Assembly: GCF_001458175.1 (NCBI RefSeq) | Contig: NZ_CYPW01000027.1 | Coordinates: forward strand, 566,239 to 630,238 | Direction: 5' to 3' | Length of the DNA stretch: 64,000 nucleotides | Origin: Shimia marina | Lineage (GTDB): Bacteria > Pseudomonadota > Alphaproteobacteria > Rhodobacterales > Rhodobacteraceae | Shown: piece after piece, positions 37,455 to 46,000 of the stretch | Layout: each line of letters opens with the position of its first letter | Numbering within the stretch: position 1 is the stretch's first letter | The notes under the pieces: generated by a model | Seen by the model: only the letters and a program-made list of their open reading frames with translations | Databases searched by the model: none | What the model was told of the DNA's origin: nothing | Program-made: the position numbers and the translations under genes

Positions 37455-38061
37455 CCGCAGGCTGACAACCTTGTTGTTGGCGGCAGGCGCCTCCTCACGC
37501 ATGCGTGGGCAGGACAAGCTCCTGCAACCCATTGATGGCATCCCTCTTCTGAGGGTTCTGGTAGAGCGGGTCTCAGACATCTCTGATCAGGTGCTTGTGG
37601 CCCTGCCCCAAGACCGCCCCGCCCGCGCGGCCGCTTTGAAAGGGACATCTGCACAGAGCATCGTGGTGCCAGAAGCATCAGAGGGCATGGCGCATTCACT
37701 GAAAGGGGCTTTGTCCTTTGTGCGACCTGACGCCAGTGCGGTCATGATTGTACCCGCAGATATGCCGGAGCTTACGTCAGCGGATTTTGCAACGCTTTCA
37801 GAAATGCATCAGGCCCACCCTGACCTTATCATCAGAGGGGCCGCTGAGGATGGTCGCCCGGGACATCCGGTGATCTTTCCCCAGCCTTATTTCCCCGTTC
37901 TTTCAAAACTCTCCGGCGATTTGGGCGCGCGCAGTATTTTACAGGACAACAAATCGCAAATTCATCTATGTCCTTTGCCGGAAGAGCACGCACTCACAGA
38001 TCTGGACACACCAGAGGAGTGGGCCACCTGGTACGCAGCTCAATTTGATAGAGGGCTTTAG
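37432..38061 (+). CDS. MobA/MocA-like nucleotidyltransferase
   Basis: A 209-residue NTP-transferase-fold protein. The N-terminal 'LTTLLLAAGASSRMRGQDKL' is the nucleotide-binding LAAGxSxRM signature, followed by 'VMIVPADMPELTSADF' (DMP metal-binding region) and 'GRPGHPVIFPQPYFPVLSKL' (GHPvlf). This pattern fits molybdenum-cofactor cytidylyl- or guanylyl-transferases of the MocA/YgfJ kind, which serve xanthine-dehydrogenase-type or related molybdoenzymes. None is encoded nearby. GGAG stands five bases before the ATG. It ends one base from the convergent RTX gene. Confidence 0.88.
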   Translation: MAFPSNNSRRLTTLLLAAGASSRMRGQDKLLQPIDGIPLLRVLVERVSDISDQVLVALPQDRPARAAALKGTSAQSIVVPEASEGMAHSLKGALSFVRPDASAVMIVPADMPELTSADFATLSEMHQAHPDLIIRGAAEDGRPGHPVIFPQPYFPVLSKLSGDLGARSILQDNKSQIHLCPLPEEHALTDLDTPEEWATWYAAQFDRGL

Positions 38062-38062
38062 G

Positions 38063-41000
38063 TCAGAACAGGAAATGACCGCTGTCCAGATCGTTGATCG
38101 CCACATCTTCCAATGTGATTTGATCGCTGCCCACAAAGATCACAACATCCTCGCCGGACTGACGGATATGGTTGCTCATAAGATCGGTGTAATCCGTGAT
38201 TTCCGCCACAAAAGACAGATCCATCACGTCATAACCACCTGAGACTTCAAAATCGGTTATGAGGTTCTGACCAAAGTCATTGTGGAAGACAAAGACATCG
38301 GAACCATCCCCACCTTCCAGACGATCATTCCCTTCATCCGCACGCAGCGTGTCATTGCCTGCGCCCCCAATAAGCGTATCGTTGCCGCCAGCCCCGCGCA
38401 GGAAATTGTCGCCATCATCACCGGTCAGAACATCGCTGCCGCTGTTTGACCCGATCAGATGCTCAATCCCCATGAAGCTATCTTCACCGCTGTTCTGCCC
38501 CGTGCTCAGATCAACTGTGATGCCTGATTGCAGCCCCCAATAAGAGACCGTGTCTTCGCCAGCACCGCCGATAAACGTGTCACGGCCCACTTCATCGCGG
38601 AAATAGTCATCACCTGCGCCGCCATCCATGATGTCATTGCCGCTTTGACCATAGAGGCGATCATCATCGTCCTCCCCATAAAGCCGGTCATTGCCGCTGC
38701 CGCCCAGAAGCGTGTCATCGCCGCCCTTGCCGCGCAACAGATCGCTTGCACCTTCTCCATCAATCTTATTGGCGCCCTCATCACCTGTCAGCGTATCGGA
38801 GGCCAGATTGGACCCAAAGACATGCTCAATACCGTCAAAGCTGTCCCCATCCAGAGTGTTGCCATTGCCCAGATTGATCCGCACACCGTCGCTGCTGCCC
38901 CAGTAAGAAATCGTATCTTGCCCGTCTCCACCGAGGAAAACGTCTACACCACCATCATCACGCAGGAAGTCATTGCCAGATCCGCCTTCCAGTCGGTCGT
39001 CTCCCAATCCGCCAAACAGCCGATCCGCACCGGCACCCCCCTCAAGGATATCGTCGCCATCATAGCCATACAGCGAGTCATTGCCTCCGGCTCCATCAAC
39101 GTGGTTTGTCAGGTGGTTGCCCGCCAGCCAGTCCCCCCCAGTATTGGAGCCCTGAAGGTGCTCAATGCTGTTGAAACTGTCTCCACTGGAATTGGCCCCC
39201 GTGGTGAGGTTGGCGCTTACCCCGGATTGATCCCCCCAGTACGACACGGTGTCCTGTCCATTGCCGCCCACGAACACATCCCGACCACTGACATCGCGCA
39301 GGAAATCATTGCCATCTCCGCCTTTGAGCGTGTCATTGCCAGAGCGTCCATAAAGCCGATCATCGCCACCTGCCCCATGCAGAAGATTGTCCCCCGCATC
39401 GCCAAAGATCGTGTCATTGGCCAGGTTTGACCCATAGATGTTTTCAATGCTGTTGTACGTGTCTGAACTGTTGTTGGCCCCGGTTTCAAGATCTACGAAC
39501 ACCGCTGTCTGGTGCCCCCAATAAGCAGCCGTGTCGCGCCCATTGCCGCCCACAAAATCGTCGCTTCCGCCATCATCGCGCAGATAGTCGTCGCCGTCGC
39601 CACCAACCATCTTGTCGTCACCTGCGCCGCCAAAAATCCGGTCGTTGCCTGCTTTACCTTCAAGGCGGTCATTCATGTCCCCGCCGATCAACGTGTCCTC
39701 ACCAGTGCCGCCATTAAGATTGTCGCGCCCACCGGACCCGCGGATATAATCATCGCCGCCACTGCCGTAGATTACATCATCGCCACTGCCACCGTTGAAC
39801 ACATCCGCAGAACTGTTCCCCATGACAACCTGCGCATGCTCAATGGTGATCTCGATAACCTCATATGGGTTCAGAGTGACCGTCAAATCAGAGACGCGAT
39901 CCCCTAATTCAAGCTGGGACACCTCAGTCAATGAGGCCGCAACATCTGTTTCCGTGGCAAAGTAGAAGTCGTCCATGCTGCTCGGACGGCCAACACCGGG
40001 ACGCAGATAGATATCTTCTGGTTTGGGCAGGTAGGTCAGCCACTGACTACCGCTCAGCTTGAAAAACGATTCATCATAAGCGTCTCCCAACACATCAATC
40101 AGCTCCGCCCGTTCAGCATCGTCCACTTTGCGGCGGGACAACCTTGAAACGAGGTTACCGTCCTCATCATAGGCCGCATTGTCACTTTGGCCATCGGAGC
40201 TGTTGGCATCAATTCCAATGGTGCGCCCGCTCCAGCTCAGCGCGTGTGGCGCCAATAATGACAGATCAAGAGAGAACTCTTCCGCAAAATTATCGCTATG
40301 TGAGGTCACATAGATCACACTGCGATAGCCATTGGTGTAGCCATTCACCTCCAGCTCAGTTGGATCAAACCCGCCAAGGTCCACAGTGTACATCGGCGTG
40401 CTAGAGGCGCCGAGGCTCTCCGCCATCAACTTCAGCGCCATGCCGGAGGGGGTTAATTCAATTGCCCCTGCGTCCCCACTGGCACCGGCAACGGCCGTCG
40501 TGGTGTTATGGCGGAGTGTCCAGAAATCAGCGCCATCCACGCCCAATTCCATCATATTTTGAAACTGCTCAACCACAACGCCAGCACCGCGAAGACCCAT
40601 CCAGGCCCAAGTGTTGGTTTCCACGTTCCACTCAGTCACCTGAATGTCGAGATTCTGAGGCATCATGGCTTCCCAGGTGGCAAACCGCAGATCCAGCGCC
40701 TTGATCTCGGACCGTGTTGCCACATCCGTCAGATCATAGCCCTCAACATTATCGTCATAATAGTAATGCGCAATGATCCCATCGATGCCGTTGGTCGTGG
40801 TGTCTTTCTGGAACCCATTGGTGATGTCGTGATCCGCATCAAGCTGCTCCAGCAACTCAAGATTGCCCTTGATCACACGCTGATGGAAATTGCTTAGGCC
40901 GACGTAGTATTTCTGCGCGCTCTGCCCATCCTGCCAGTCATCTGGCCGGAAGTCTGGATCCCAATGCTCCATAGCGGCGATCGCGTCAGCGTCGCTGATG

Positions 41001-41575
41001 GAGCCATAGCTGCCACCTTTGTAGTTGGAGGCGCCCCCCACCACGTTGGAAGTCTGCACCCAAATTTGCGGCTGATGACCATTTACCGTGACCGTGCCAA
41101 GCGCCTTGGCAATGTCATAGGCATTTTCACCATATTCAATTTCATCAATTTCGGCCCAGAATTCATTGCCAATTTCATAACCAACAATCAGATCGGCCTT
41201 ATCGCCCATATAGGTGAGCATCAGTTCGGCCCAGTCCTGCACATCACGGACATTGGCGTGCTCGTCGGTCAATGCAGGCAACACAAGAGTGGTGCGACTG
41301 TCGGTGTCCATCGCCCAATCCAAATACGCTCTGAGATCTTCGCGCAACTGATCGGAGCCACTTTCGCTGCGGTCCAGCTCGATGATGTTCTCAGAGGCCG
41401 CACGTCCGCCGGGATAGCGCAATCGGGTCGCGCCCACCTCATCTACGGCATCAATGTAAAGATCGTTAGGAACACCATCTGTTTCGTTGGTCCGCCCCAG
41501 AAGGTTGGCCCCGAACATGTCCGCGCGCACCTCTACCGGTGCACTACTGTGATCCACAGTAATGGTAATAGGCAT
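38063..41575 (-). CDS. Secreted glycoside-hydrolase/RTX calcium-binding fusion protein
   Basis: A 1170-residue protein without a Sec signal. Residues about 1-420 look like a clan-A (beta/alpha)8 glycosidase: 'LRYPGGRAASENIIELD', acid/base pair N137-E138 in 'IVGYEIGNEFWAEIDE' and a probable nucleophile E315 in 'DIQVTEWNVETN', spaced as in GH39/GH51/GH79 enzymes. A beta-rich linker follows to about 590. Then come tandem GGxGxDxLx RTX nonapeptides, arranged in four larger units that each begin '(T)xSYWGxQSGV' and include a 'DSFNSIEHLxGSN' segment. The C-terminus (ITLEDVAINDLDSGHFLF) resembles a type I secretion signal. No ABC exporter genes adjoin it. GAGGA precedes the ATG. The glycan target is unknown. 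Confidence 0.88.
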   Translation of the reverse strand: MPITITVDHSSAPVEVRADMFGANLLGRTNETDGVPNDLYIDAVDEVGATRLRYPGGRAASENIIELDRSESGSDQLREDLRAYLDWAMDTDSRTTLVLPALTDEHANVRDVQDWAELMLTYMGDKADLIVGYEIGNEFWAEIDEIEYGENAYDIAKALGTVTVNGHQPQIWVQTSNVVGGASNYKGGSYGSISDADAIAAMEHWDPDFRPDDWQDGQSAQKYYVGLSNFHQRVIKGNLELLEQLDADHDITNGFQKDTTTNGIDGIIAHYYYDDNVEGYDLTDVATRSEIKALDLRFATWEAMMPQNLDIQVTEWNVETNTWAWMGLRGAGVVVEQFQNMMELGVDGADFWTLRHNTTTAVAGASGDAGAIELTPSGMALKLMAESLGASSTPMYTVDLGGFDPTELEVNGYTNGYRSVIYVTSHSDNFAEEFSLDLSLLAPHALSWSGRTIGIDANSSDGQSDNAAYDEDGNLVSRLSRRKVDDAERAELIDVLGDAYDESFFKLSGSQWLTYLPKPEDIYLRPGVGRPSSMDDFYFATETDVAASLTEVSQLELGDRVSDLTVTLNPYEVIEITIEHAQVVMGNSSADVFNGGSGDDVIYGSGGDDYIRGSGGRDNLNGGTGEDTLIGGDMNDRLEGKAGNDRIFGGAGDDKMVGGDGDDYLRDDGGSDDFVGGNGRDTAAYWGHQTAVFVDLETGANNSSDTYNSIENIYGSNLANDTIFGDAGDNLLHGAGGDDRLYGRSGNDTLKGGDGNDFLRDVSGRDVFVGGNGQDTVSYWGDQSGVSANLTTGANSSGDSFNSIEHLQGSNTGGDWLAGNHLTNHVDGAGGNDSLYGYDGDDILEGGAGADRLFGGLGDDRLEGGSGNDFLRDDGGVDVFLGGDGQDTISYWGSSDGVRINLGNGNTLDGDSFDGIEHVFGSNLASDTLTGDEGANKIDGEGASDLLRGKGGDDTLLGGSGNDRLYGEDDDDRLYGQSGNDIMDGGAGDDYFRDEVGRDTFIGGAGEDTVSYWGLQSGITVDLSTGQNSGEDSFMGIEHLIGSNSGSDVLTGDDGDNFLRGAGGNDTLIGGAGNDTLRADEGNDRLEGGDGSDVFVFHNDFGQNLITDFEVSGGYDVMDLSFVAEITDYTDLMSNHIRQSGEDVVIFVGSDQITLEDVAINDLDSGHFLF

Positions 41576-41594
41576 AAAACTGTCCTCAGAGTCG

Positions 41595-41711
41595 TCAGTG
41601 GCGCGGCGTGCGGATGGTGATGTCCAGCTTCGTGGAAACGCATCCTGTGCTTCGCGACATCAGCACTTTTGCTCTGATGCGTTCAGTAGGAGAAATCTGT
41701 TTGTCTAACAT
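41595..41711 (-). CDS. Possible 38-residue leader ORF upstream of the RTX gene
   Basis: On the same strand and 19 bases before the RTX gene lies a short frame, starting MLDKQISPTERIRAKVLMSR, with GGGGACGAGG shortly upstream of the ATG. The product is basic and contains one cysteine. It might be a small coupled peptide or simply chance; the AT-rich probable promoter region lies further upstream (41815-41860), so the frame would be in the same transcript. Confidence 0.28.
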   Translation of the reverse strand: MLDKQISPTERIRAKVLMSRSTGCVSTKLDITIRTPRH

Positions 41712-42149
41712 AGCCTCGTCCCCACGATATGGCCCCCCACGGGCCGATACAAATCCCACATTCAGAGGTAAGTTACGTCTCTTAACGAACCTAAAACAAA
41801 GCATCAGCAACTTTACTTAAGTAATATAATAATTTGTTTTTAAAAAATATTTCGCCTCAAACCCCAGTATTCATACTGTTTTGAAGGCAGATCAAAAATT
41901 TCTCCGCTGCGGGCCGATATTTTCCAAATTTTAAGAAGATGCACAGTGCCCAAAAGCTGCCACATTCTCGTCACTTGAGCGCCAAACCCAATGAAACAAG
42001 GCTGCAAAGCTGCCGCATTTGACGCCGAGGAGGTGGTATCGATTCGCAAACAACCGACGAAGTTTCCTATCAACACAGGTCCGAATTGATCTTTGCCCGC
42101 CCCCCAAACGCACAATGAATGCATCCGTTGGCGCCGGCGCGCGCCTTGA
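41712..42149. other. Non-coding region upstream of the RTX gene
   Basis: About 440 bases with no credible gene. A strongly AT-rich block at about 41815-41860 (runs of A and T, 'TAATATAATAATTTG') is the likeliest site of the RTX gene promoter. The remainder has mixed composition and short minus-strand frames without ribosome sites. It ends at the stop of the LysR gene. Confidence 0.45.
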
Positions 42150-43034
42150 TTACCCTGCGATCAACGTACGCTGCACCGCCCGACCGGTCACGGATGTGAA
42201 GAACTCAGATCGGCTCACAAGCCAAAATCCGGCATCAGAAGTCGCCACCGCATCAGACAGCGGCACCAAACTGCCCGCTGCCAAAAGATCCTCCACAACC
42301 CCCATCCAGGCCAGAGTGGCACCTGCCCCAGTCAACGCCAGATGAAGCGCGAAACCATGGTCATTGACGGTCATTCTATCTGCTGACTGCAAATGTTCGT
42401 TGCCTGTCTGACTGCGCCATTCCTCCCAACCGATCCAGCGTTCTTCCGGATCGTCCTGCTCAATGATGGTTATCCCCCCCGTGTCACTGTCGTCCGATGT
42501 GTTGCGGAAGGTCTGTACCAAATCTGGGGATGCCACGGGGCAGACAATCTCTGGCATAAGCAAGCGCCCCTCAAGACCGGACCACGGCCCTTTGCCAAAA
42601 AGGATCATGCAATCTGCATCTTCATTCAGGATATCGGTATCCTTGACCAGAGTGACCACTTTCACCGGCAGGCCAAGCGCCTTGGAAAGCGCGGGCAGCT
42701 TCGAAGATAGCCAGTGGGTGCCAATTCCGGGGTATGTCGCAATCGTGAAGACAGATGTCTCAGAGCTTTGCCGCAATCTGTTTGATGTACGTCGGATTGA
42801 ATCAAAGGCATGCGACAGAGTCTCATACAGCTCATGGGCCGCGGCAGTCGGGATCAATCGCCCACGCTCTTTGGCAAAGAGAGTGACACCAAGATCATCC
42901 TCTAAACGCTTGATTTGATAGCTTATTGCTGGCTGCTGCACATTTAATCGCTTAGCAGCGGCGGTATAGCTGCCAAGTAAAAAAGCTTCTTCAAAGGCAC
43001 GCAGGCCTTTCAGGGTTGGTAAACTGTCTGCCAT
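42150..43034 (-). CDS. LysR family transcriptional regulator
   Basis: A 294-residue LysR regulator. The winged helix-turn-helix is at about 5-65 ('LKGLRAFEEAFLLGSYTAAA', 'LNVQQPAISYQIKRLEDDLG', 'LFAKERGRLIPTAAA'). The effector domain begins near 92 ('VFTIATYPGIGTHWLSSKLP'). The frame is open 46 codons upstream but the ATG at 43034 fits the family start. It is divergent from the acyl-CoA dehydrogenase of the DMSP cluster, with 101 bases between the starts. This is the standard arrangement for a LysR protein controlling the neighbouring operon; the inducer could be DMSP or a breakdown product (inference). Confidence 0.92.
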   Translation of the reverse strand: MADSLPTLKGLRAFEEAFLLGSYTAAAKRLNVQQPAISYQIKRLEDDLGVTLFAKERGRLIPTAAAHELYETLSHAFDSIRRTSNRLRQSSETSVFTIATYPGIGTHWLSSKLPALSKALGLPVKVVTLVKDTDILNEDADCMILFGKGPWSGLEGRLLMPEIVCPVASPDLVQTFRNTSDDSDTGGITIIEQDDPEERWIGWEEWRSQTGNEHLQSADRMTVNDHGFALHLALTGAGATLAWMGVVEDLLAAGSLVPLSDAVATSDAGFWLVSRSEFFTSVTGRAVQRTLIAG

Positions 43035-43135
43035 AAATTTTTTCAATCTCCTCCGTAATTTTTTCCTTATACCACTTACGTCATTTTCGAAATAACCAAT
43101 TGCTTCAAGACGCGTACATGAGATGAGGAGAGCCC

Positions 43136-44311
43136 ATGCCCGCACCAATCGACACCATTCTCGAAGCGGCACGCAAGCACGCTGATGAGGTGATCAAACC
43201 CAATGTAAATGCTTGGAACGAAGCCGCCGTTTGGCCGCGCGATGCGTCTGACAAGGCGGCCGCGCTGGGTTTGACGGGCCTTTACGCCCCAGAAGACCTT
43301 GGCGGTCAGGGGCTGTCTCTGGGCGACGGCATCCGAGTTTACGAAGAGCTTGGCAAGGGAGATGGCGCATATGCTTTCGCTCTGTCCATGCACAACATCT
43401 GCACCTTTGCCGGCTGCGGCTATGGCACAGATGCGTTCAAAGAAACATGGGCCCGCGAACTGACATCTGGCCGCAAACTTGCGAACTTTGCCCTCACTGA
43501 GCCGCAGTCAGGCTCGGACGCAACCAATATGTACAGCCGTGCGGTGATCAATGACGATGGCACATGGACGATCAATGGCGCGAAGGCCTGGGTGTCTTTG
43601 GCTGGGGAAGCGGACATCTATTTCACCGTTGTGAAAACCACCGATGAACCCGGTCACCATGACATGGCCATGATTGCAATCCCGGCTGATGCAGCGGGGC
43701 TGAGCTTTGGCCCGCGCTATGACACCCCATCCTATGAGTTTTTGCCACTCTCTGAGATGTACATGAAAGACGTGGTGGTGTCGGAAGACAACATCATCCT
43801 GCCAGTTGGTCAGGGCCTGCAAGGCTCGTTGATGGCCATCGACATCGCCCGCGTTTCCATTGCCTCGGGATGCTGTGGCCTGATGGAAGCCGCGCTGGAC
43901 ACGGCTTTGGCCTATGCCAAGAACCGCAAGATGTTTGGCGGCAAGAACCTTGATCTGGACGGCATCCAATGGATGCTTGGGGATGTGGCCACCGAATTGG
44001 AAGCCTCACGCCTGCTCTATCGGGCCGCGGCCAATGCTCTTGGCACACCTGAGGGCCCGGTTATGGCGGCCCATGCCAAACGCTTCGTGCCAGACGCCGC
44101 TGTCAAAGCGGCCAACACCTGCACACAGGTTCTTGGCGGCATGGGGCTGCTCAAACCCTATGGCATGGATCGCCTGTCGCGCCTCAGTCAGATGCTGCGC
44201 ATTGTCGATGGCACGACCGAGATCAGCCGAGTTGTGATTGGCCGCAGTCTTCAAAAACGGGCAAAGTCACTTCCAGATCTACCAGTTCCCAAGGGGTTCG
44301 GCGAAAGCTGA
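43136..44311 (+). CDS. Acyl-CoA dehydrogenase of the DMSP cluster (DmdC-role candidate)
   Basis: A 391-residue FAD-dependent acyl-CoA dehydrogenase. Family blocks: 'GLTGLYAPEDLGGQGLSLGD', 'NFALTEPQSGSDATNMYSRA' (flavin site), 'GAKAWVSLAGEADIYFTVVK', 'NRKMFGGKNLDLDGIQWMLG' and 'LRIVDGTTEISRVVIGRSL'. In this gene set it would oxidise methylmercaptopropionyl-CoA to methylthioacryloyl-CoA. Known DmdC proteins are about 590 residues, so this is the shorter class and not an obvious orthologue. The usual catalytic YEGT is VDGT here; the base may be elsewhere, as in isovaleryl-CoA dehydrogenase. First gene of the cluster; GAGGAG precedes the ATG. Confidence 0.9.
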   Translation: MPAPIDTILEAARKHADEVIKPNVNAWNEAAVWPRDASDKAAALGLTGLYAPEDLGGQGLSLGDGIRVYEELGKGDGAYAFALSMHNICTFAGCGYGTDAFKETWARELTSGRKLANFALTEPQSGSDATNMYSRAVINDDGTWTINGAKAWVSLAGEADIYFTVVKTTDEPGHHDMAMIAIPADAAGLSFGPRYDTPSYEFLPLSEMYMKDVVVSEDNIILPVGQGLQGSLMAIDIARVSIASGCCGLMEAALDTALAYAKNRKMFGGKNLDLDGIQWMLGDVATELEASRLLYRAAANALGTPEGPVMAAHAKRFVPDAAVKAANTCTQVLGGMGLLKPYGMDRLSRLSQMLRIVDGTTEISRVVIGRSLQKRAKSLPDLPVPKGFGES

Positions 44312-44374
44312 CCCCCAACCGGGAAGCCCGGTACATCGAGAAAATCCGCATTGGTCATTTAGGGAGGAGCGACC

Positions 44375-46000
44375 ATGCAAGAGAACTTTGACAAGTTCGA
44401 CAAGGCCACGGCCAATTTTGTGCCGCTGTCGCCAGTGTCATTTTTAAACCGCGCAGAGGCGCTGCATGGTCAGCGCACAGCCGTCATCTATGGTGATCTG
44501 CACCGCAGCTGGGCCGAGATGGCGACCCGCACGCGCGCCGTTGCGGCGGGGCTTAGGGCACAGGGCATTGGCCGGGGGGACACGGTCTCCGTACTGTGCC
44601 CCAATATTCCAGAGTTGTTTGAGCTGCATTTCGCCCTGCCAATGACCGGTGCGGTGATCAACACGCTCAACACGCGGTTAGAGCCAGAAACGATCGCCTA
44701 TATTCTTGATCATGCCGATACAAAGGTTGTGATCGTGGATCGGGAGCTTATTCCTCTTCTGTCGCAAGCATTTGAGCTGCTTGGTCGCACGATCCCTGTG
44801 ATTGAGATCACCGACCCCGCTGCGGCGCAGACGGCAACATTGGGCGGCCCTGACTACGAGACTTTGCTGGCGCATGGGGAAACCGACGCAGGCGCAGGCT
44901 GGCCGCAGGATGAATGGGATGCCATCGCGCTGAACTATACGTCCGGCACCTCTGGCCGCCCCAAAGGCGTGGTTTACCATCACCGGGGCGCCTATCTTAT
45001 GGCGCTGGGCACGGTGGCCGCATGGCAAATGCCGCATTATCCGGTCTATCTCTCGGTCGTGCCAATGTTTCACTGCAATGGCTGGGGGCACCCTTGGGTG
45101 ATCGCCATGCTGGGGGGCACCATGGTCTTCACCCGCACACCCGCACCAGATCTGATCCTCAATGCCATCCGCACCCATGGCGTGACTCATTTTGGCGCAG
45201 CGCCGATTGTGTTGCAGATGCTGGCTGAGGCTGAAACAGGCGACAGTGCCCGCTTTGATCCACCCATTCGCGTGTTGACGGCAGGTGCCCCACCGCCCCC
45301 TTCCGTATTGGAAAAAACCCGCGCCATGGGCTTTGACGTGATGCAGGTTTACGGCCTGACCGAAACCTATGGCCACATCTCCAAATGCCTCTGGCAAGAA
45401 GGCTGGGATGCGCTTGCCCCCGGTCAACAGGCCGAATTGCAAGCCCAGCAGGGCATCGCCCTGCCGATGGTCGAAGCGGTCTCGGTGATTGATACCGCCA
45501 CGGGCCAGCCCGTGGAACGTGATGGGGCGACACAGGGTGAAATCGGCATCCGCGGCAATACGGTCATGAAAGGCTACTACAAAGACCCGGAGGCCACCGC
45601 CAAAAGCTTTGACAAAGGATGGTTCTGGTCTGGTGACGCCGCCGTGGTGCATCCCGATGGCTACATGCAGATCCGCGACCGGCTGAAAGATGTGATCATC
45701 TCGGGAGGGGAAAACATCTCCTCTGTTGAAATTGAGGCTGTGCTCTATCGCCACCCTGCGGTGCAAGCAGCGGCGGTGGTTGCCATGCCACATGAGAAAT
45801 GGGGGGAAACCCCTTGTGCCTTCATTGAACTGCGCCCTGAAACCGAGGCAACAGTAGAGGAGATTATCAGCTTCTGCCGCGCCCATCTGGCGGGTTTCAA
45901 AGCGCCAAAGGCCGTCGTCTTTCAAGAACTGCCCAAGACTTCCACCGGAAAAATTCAGAAATTTGCGCTGCGTGATGCGGCCAAAACCATGGTACTCTAA
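44375..46000 (+). CDS. Acyl-CoA ligase, DmdB-like (methylmercaptopropionate-CoA ligase candidate)
   Basis: A 541-residue AMP-forming ligase. Motifs: A3 'ALNYTSGTSGRPKGVVYHHR', A5 'DVMQVYGLTETYGH', A8 'IRDRLKDVIISGGENISSVE' and the C-terminal catalytic lysine 'LPKTSTGKIQKFALRD'. Length and the 'MFHCNGWGHPW' segment agree with the DmdB group of medium-chain acyl-CoA ligases, which activate methylmercaptopropionate (MMPA) with CoA. GGGAGGAGC precedes the ATG. The stop (TAA) abuts the DmdA start with no gap (TAAATG), so the two are coupled. Substrate assignment follows from the neighbours. Confidence 0.88.
   Translation: MQENFDKFDKATANFVPLSPVSFLNRAEALHGQRTAVIYGDLHRSWAEMATRTRAVAAGLRAQGIGRGDTVSVLCPNIPELFELHFALPMTGAVINTLNTRLEPETIAYILDHADTKVVIVDRELIPLLSQAFELLGRTIPVIEITDPAAAQTATLGGPDYETLLAHGETDAGAGWPQDEWDAIALNYTSGTSGRPKGVVYHHRGAYLMALGTVAAWQMPHYPVYLSVVPMFHCNGWGHPWVIAMLGGTMVFTRTPAPDLILNAIRTHGVTHFGAAPIVLQMLAEAETGDSARFDPPIRVLTAGAPPPPSVLEKTRAMGFDVMQVYGLTETYGHISKCLWQEGWDALAPGQQAELQAQQGIALPMVEAVSVIDTATGQPVERDGATQGEIGIRGNTVMKGYYKDPEATAKSFDKGWFWSGDAAVVHPDGYMQIRDRLKDVIISGGENISSVEIEAVLYRHPAVQAAAVVAMPHEKWGETPCAFIELRPETEATVEEIISFCRAHLAGFKAPKAVVFQELPKTSTGKIQKFALRDAAKTMVL

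Noticed and set aside
38528..39430. Long plus-strand ORF opposite the RTX repeats
   Set aside because: The repetitive RTX codons create open antisense frames; the translation repeats with the same period and resembles no protein.
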